Shown in pieces: positions 61,808-64,000 of a stretch of DNA of 64,000 nucleotides. Each line of letters starts with the position of its first letter. Position 1 is the stretch's first letter. A program made the translations under genes and the position numbers. The stretch comes from Parerythrobacter lutipelagi (GTDB lineage: Bacteria > Pseudomonadota > Alphaproteobacteria > Sphingomonadales > Sphingomonadaceae). The stretch covers positions 310,001-374,000 of the forward strand of contig NZ_SKCJ01000002.1 of assembly GCF_005434975.1 (NCBI RefSeq), given 5' to 3'. Under the pieces are notes generated by a model. That model did not search any database. It was not told the DNA's origin and saw only the letters and a program-made list of their open reading frames with translations.

Positions 61808-61883
61808 CTGGCATGACCGGCTAAGGCTGAGGCGTGGGTTTCCCGAAGGGAACCAATGTGTTAGCCTTAGCTGGTCATGCTAG
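61808..61883. repeat. 76-base inverted-repeat element with inner hairpin
   Basis: Outer arms of 21 bases (61808-61828 and 61863-61883) are complementary except for two positions that can still pair as G-U. Between them lies an inner stem GGTTTCCC/GGGAACC (61837-61854). No T-run follows, so a simple terminator is unlikely. It could be a miniature inverted-repeat element, a processed structure after ndk, or a small RNA. It ends inside the upstream region of the NTF2-like gene and supplies an ATG there. Confidence 0.75.
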
Positions 61884-61901
61884 GTCGAATCGCAAAATTT
61901 T

Positions 61902-62306
61902 TTGGGTCCCAAACCGGTCCCGCGCGCAATCCGCTCGCTGATTGCCGCCATGAATTCCGAAGATATTGACGCGTTGAGTGCCGTCCTGGCTGACGATCTC
62001 GAATTTCTCGACGCGCGTGGACAACGTATCGTTGGTAAAGCGAACGCTCTCGAAATGGCCAGACGGCTGTTCGACTCCGGGATCGAATATCGGCTTCAAG
62101 TCGGTAGCGTGGCGCGGGTAGGCGGGCAGCTGTTGATGCGCGGCAAGGCGACCTCGAATGAACCGGCATTCTGCAACGACTTGCTGTGGCGGGTTCACGT
62201 GTCGGGTCGCCAGATCGATTTCTGGGAAACGCACGGCAGTCAGGTGGAACAGACCCTGCTCCAAGCGCTCGTCCCGGACCTAGTGCAACGGTCCGTCGCC
62301 GCCTGA
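61902..62306 (+). CDS. NTF2/SnoaL-like protein with unclear or frameshifted start
   Basis: The protein contains RSLIAAMNSEDIDALSAVLADDLEFLDARGQRIVGKANALEMARRLF, then strands to the end, a SnoaL/NTF2-like cone fold usually about 120-130 residues. The open frame begins only with TTG 61902 and has no binding site. An ATG at 61877 opens another frame (MLGRIAKFFGS) that would join this one if one T were lost from the run of six (61898-61903), giving MLGRIAKFLGPKPVPRAIR. So the gene may carry a frameshift or use slippage. ATG 61950 is a further possible start. Function unknown. Confidence 0.6.
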   Translation: MGPKPVPRAIRSLIAAMNSEDIDALSAVLADDLEFLDARGQRIVGKANALEMARRLFDSGIEYRLQVGSVARVGGQLLMRGKATSNEPAFCNDLLWRVHVSGRQIDFWETHGSQVEQTLLQALVPDLVQRSVAA

Positions 62307-62417
62307 GCTTCAAACAGGCGAACGGAACCGTCTCGAGGGCTTCGCGCTTGCGATCCCGCCGTGTTTCGTCAGACGGTGCTAGCCGTGCGATCTGACAAGG
62401 ACATCATGGTTCTTGGG

Positions 62418-63407
62418 TCAGAAGTTGCCTGCCACGTCGAGAAGCCTTGTTGCGCTCTTCGGGGCGACCTGCCGCCAACTGCGTTCGAGCCAGTCGGCAA
62501 CATCCTCCCAGTCGACATCGGGGCGGTTGAGGATCACGCCGATCCATCCGCTTGCGCCATAATAGGCGGGCTTGAAATAGGCTTCCGGCTGCGCTTCCAC
62601 CAGACCGAGCAACTCGTCCATGCCCGATGTCTTTGCCAGCACGGCAATATGCGGAGTGCCGTGGTGCTGGTCGTTGAAATAGGCGAAATACTTGCCGGAT
62701 TTCTCGCTTCCAACGCGCCATCCGGCGGCGCCATGGCTTTCGCGTTCATGCGCCTGCGGCAAGGCCAGCGCGAGTTCGCGCACTCGGGCAAGCAAGTGGG
62801 CTGGATCATTGCCGCGAGAGACATAGTCCGACAGAACGCGCGGATAGAGCTGATGCTCTGCCACGCGCACGCGGCTGGCGAGCTTTTCGGGCGTGTCCCC
62901 GGGCCAGATCGCCACTTCCACGCGGCCAAGCGCCTCGCCTGCATCCAGTTCTTCAGTTACCAGATGAACCGTTGCGCCTGCCGTGCTGTCGCCCGCGGCT
63001 ATGGCCTTGGCATGGGTGTCGAGACCAGGATATTTGGGCAGCAGCGACGGATGGATATTGAGCATTCGCCCCGCCCAGCGCTGAACGAAGCCTTCGCTCA
63101 AGATCCGCATATACCCGGCGAGAACGATGTATTCGGCACCGGCGTCCTTGGCCGCCTGTTCCATCGCAGCGTCATGGTCTGCCCGGGCCATGCCTTTGTG
63201 CGGCAGGGCGAAGGTCGCAACGCCTTCTGCTGCGGCCAGCTTCAGCCCTTCGGCAGACAGATCGTTTGCGGCCACGAGCACGATTTCATAGGCACAGGCC
63301 GGCTGCCGGCTGGCGTAGAGCAACGCCGCCATATTGGTGCCTTTGCCGGATATGAAAACAGCGACTCGCGCTCTGCGTGTGGCGTCGGGATGCGTCCCGT
63401 CAGGCAA
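62418..63407 (-). CDS. purN: PurN glycinamide ribonucleotide formyltransferase fused to a YjbR/MmcQ domain
   Basis: Residues about 13-197 are PurN, which formylates GAR in purine synthesis: [17 protein letters not shown]117 and H119 in [18 protein letters not shown]155 in ELDAGEALG. Residues about 203-329 form a complete MmcQ/YjbR domain: [66 protein letters not shown]. Normal PurN stops near residue 200, and no stop or obvious internal start separates the parts. The first domain overlaps the purM end; TTG 63407 is the likeliest start, but no strong binding site is seen. Confidence 0.85.
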   Translation of the reverse strand: MPDGTHPDATRRARVAVFISGKGTNMAALLYASRQPACAYEIVLVAANDLSAEGLKLAAAEGVATFALPHKGMARADHDAAMEQAAKDAGAEYIVLAGYMRILSEGFVQRWAGRMLNIHPSLLPKYPGLDTHAKAIAAGDSTAGATVHLVTEELDAGEALGRVEVAIWPGDTPEKLASRVRVAEHQLYPRVLSDYVSRGNDPAHLLARVRELALALPQAHERESHGAAGWRVGSEKSGKYFAYFNDQHHGTPHIAVLAKTSGMDELLGLVEAQPEAYFKPAYYGASGWIGVILNRPDVDWEDVADWLERSWRQVAPKSATRLLDVAGNF

Positions 63408-64000
63408 GGTGAACGGCGTCCCAGTCAACCTTCGCCGACCAGGTGCCGGCAGAGCCGCGCACGGTGCAGCCGCGTTCTCCGGTGTCGATCGTTCCAACCT
63501 GCAAAACGGTTTCGCCAGCGGCTTCGAGCATCGCGGTCACATCGGCGGCATCACCCACAGCCACTGCCAGCACCATGCCGACCCCGCAGTTGAAGGTGCG
63601 TGCCATTTCTTCGGGCTCGATATTCCCCTGCGCTTGCAGGAACGCCATCAGGCGCGGCTGCTCCCACGCGTCCGCGTCGACGACCGCATGGGCGCCTTTG
63701 GGCAATACACGCGGGATATTCTCCAGCAGGCCGCCGCCGGTTATATGCGCCAGCGCGGCGATCTTGCCGCTGCGGATGGGCCCGAGCAGGCTCTTCACGT
63801 AAATGCGAGTCGGTTCGATCAGCGCATCGATCAGCAGCCGCTCCTGATCGAACACGGCGGGTCGGTCCAGCTTCCACCCCTTGTCGGCTGCAAGCCGGCG
63901 CACCAGTGAATAGCCGTTCGAGTGCACGCCTGAACTGGCCAGACCAAGCAGCACCATGCCCGGGGCGACTTTCTCTCCGGTCAGCTGCTCGCCGCGCTCG
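63400..64000 (-). CDS. purM: phosphoribosylformylglycinamidine cyclo-ligase (partial, 5' end outside window)
   Basis: About 200 C-terminal residues of PurM (AIR synthetase) are present. [40 protein letters not shown] and [11 protein letters not shown] are family hallmarks. The N-terminal half with the ATP-binding loop lies beyond position 64000. It catalyses ring closure of FGAM to AIR. The stop overlaps the start of purN, giving a purM-purN operon as in many proteobacteria. Confidence 0.93.
   Translation of the reverse strand, partial: ERGEQLTGEKVAPGMVLLGLASSGVHSNGYSLVRRLAADKGWKLDRPAVFDQERLLIDALIEPTRIYVKSLLGPIRSGKIAALAHITGGGLLENIPRVLPKGAHAVVDADAWEQPRLMAFLQAQGNIEPEEMARTFNCGVGMVLAVAVGDAADVTAMLEAAGETVLQVGTIDTGERGCTVRGSAGTWSAKVDWDAVHLA

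Noticed and set aside
1-64000. tRNA, rRNA, CRISPR arrays, insertion sequences, riboswitches
   Set aside because: I looked for cloverleaf ends, regular repeat-spacer patterns, transposase motifs and known leader motifs and saw none I could support; a covariance-model scan would be decisive.

Overview
The window looks like chromosomal DNA of an alphaproteobacterium of the order Sphingomonadales, most likely Erythrobacteraceae (Erythrobacter or a close relative). This is inference from several signs. The tmRNA gene is the permuted two-piece alphaproteobacterial type with the tag ANDNEALAIAA. GGAAC-N16-CGTT sites match EcfG (general stress response) promoters. A LOV protein sits beside an HWE histidine kinase. 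A large TonB-dependent receptor and extensin-family proteins are present. The DNA is GC-rich throughout. I see no tRNA, rRNA, CRISPR array, integrase, transposase or phage block.

Layout. 1-2300: a possible gene end, a FixJ/LuxR-type regulator, an extensin-family lipoprotein and a VOC protein. 2308-9914: an accessory catabolic block divided by a divergent TetR/GST junction. Leftward are TetR, a PhlG-like C-C hydrolase, a berberine-bridge-type FAD oxidase and a Tat-exported sulfatase. Rightward are a GST, a small membrane protein, a membrane-anchored FAH-like protein and two XapX mini-proteins. 10054-14949: PutP and a secreted TPR-CHAT protein. 15185-19552: a light/stress signalling cluster of short LOV protein, CheB-CheR-PAS-HWE kinase and single-domain receiver with an EcfG-type promoter. 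19654-31787: an SDR, a DUF4424 protein, a PiT phosphate transporter, a peptidase-like protein, TypA/BipA, an orphan pair, a TonB receptor, an RDD protein and two DUF805 proteins. 31906-38119: the conserved tesA / ybbA-ybbP arrangement, recF, and a sigma54-type promoter with upstream inverted repeats driving two paralogous 43-residue membrane peptides plus PspC. 38213-42314: SDR and NUDIX genes, then a lemA operon with three TPM-domain proteins. 42396-44000: two tandem MscL channels (the first with an EcfG-type promoter) and the permuted ssrA gene. 44001-51966: two small envelope proteins, astB-astA with an M20 peptidase, malate synthase G, an M15-like protein and a membrane protein. 51963-60701: TerC, the lptD-surA-pdxA-rsmA operon, pepA, a DUF2256 mini-protein and holC. 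60761-64000: a lipoprotein, ndk, a large inverted-repeat element beside an NTF2-like gene with an unclear start, a PurN-YjbR fusion, and the 3' part of purM running off the window.

How the parts fit together. Envelope and osmotic stress recur: a sigma54/PspC module, two MscL channels, LemA-TPM proteins, outer-membrane biogenesis (LptD, SurA), and a LOV/HWE system linked by its promoter to the general stress response. The most distinctive metabolic block is 2308-9914. It combines a desulfating enzyme, a flavin oxidase, a retro-Claisen-type hydrolase, a GST and a FAH-like hydrolase around one TetR repressor, so it looks like a pathway for a sulfated or acylated aromatic compound whose identity cannot be read from sequence. 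Most of the rest is housekeeping.
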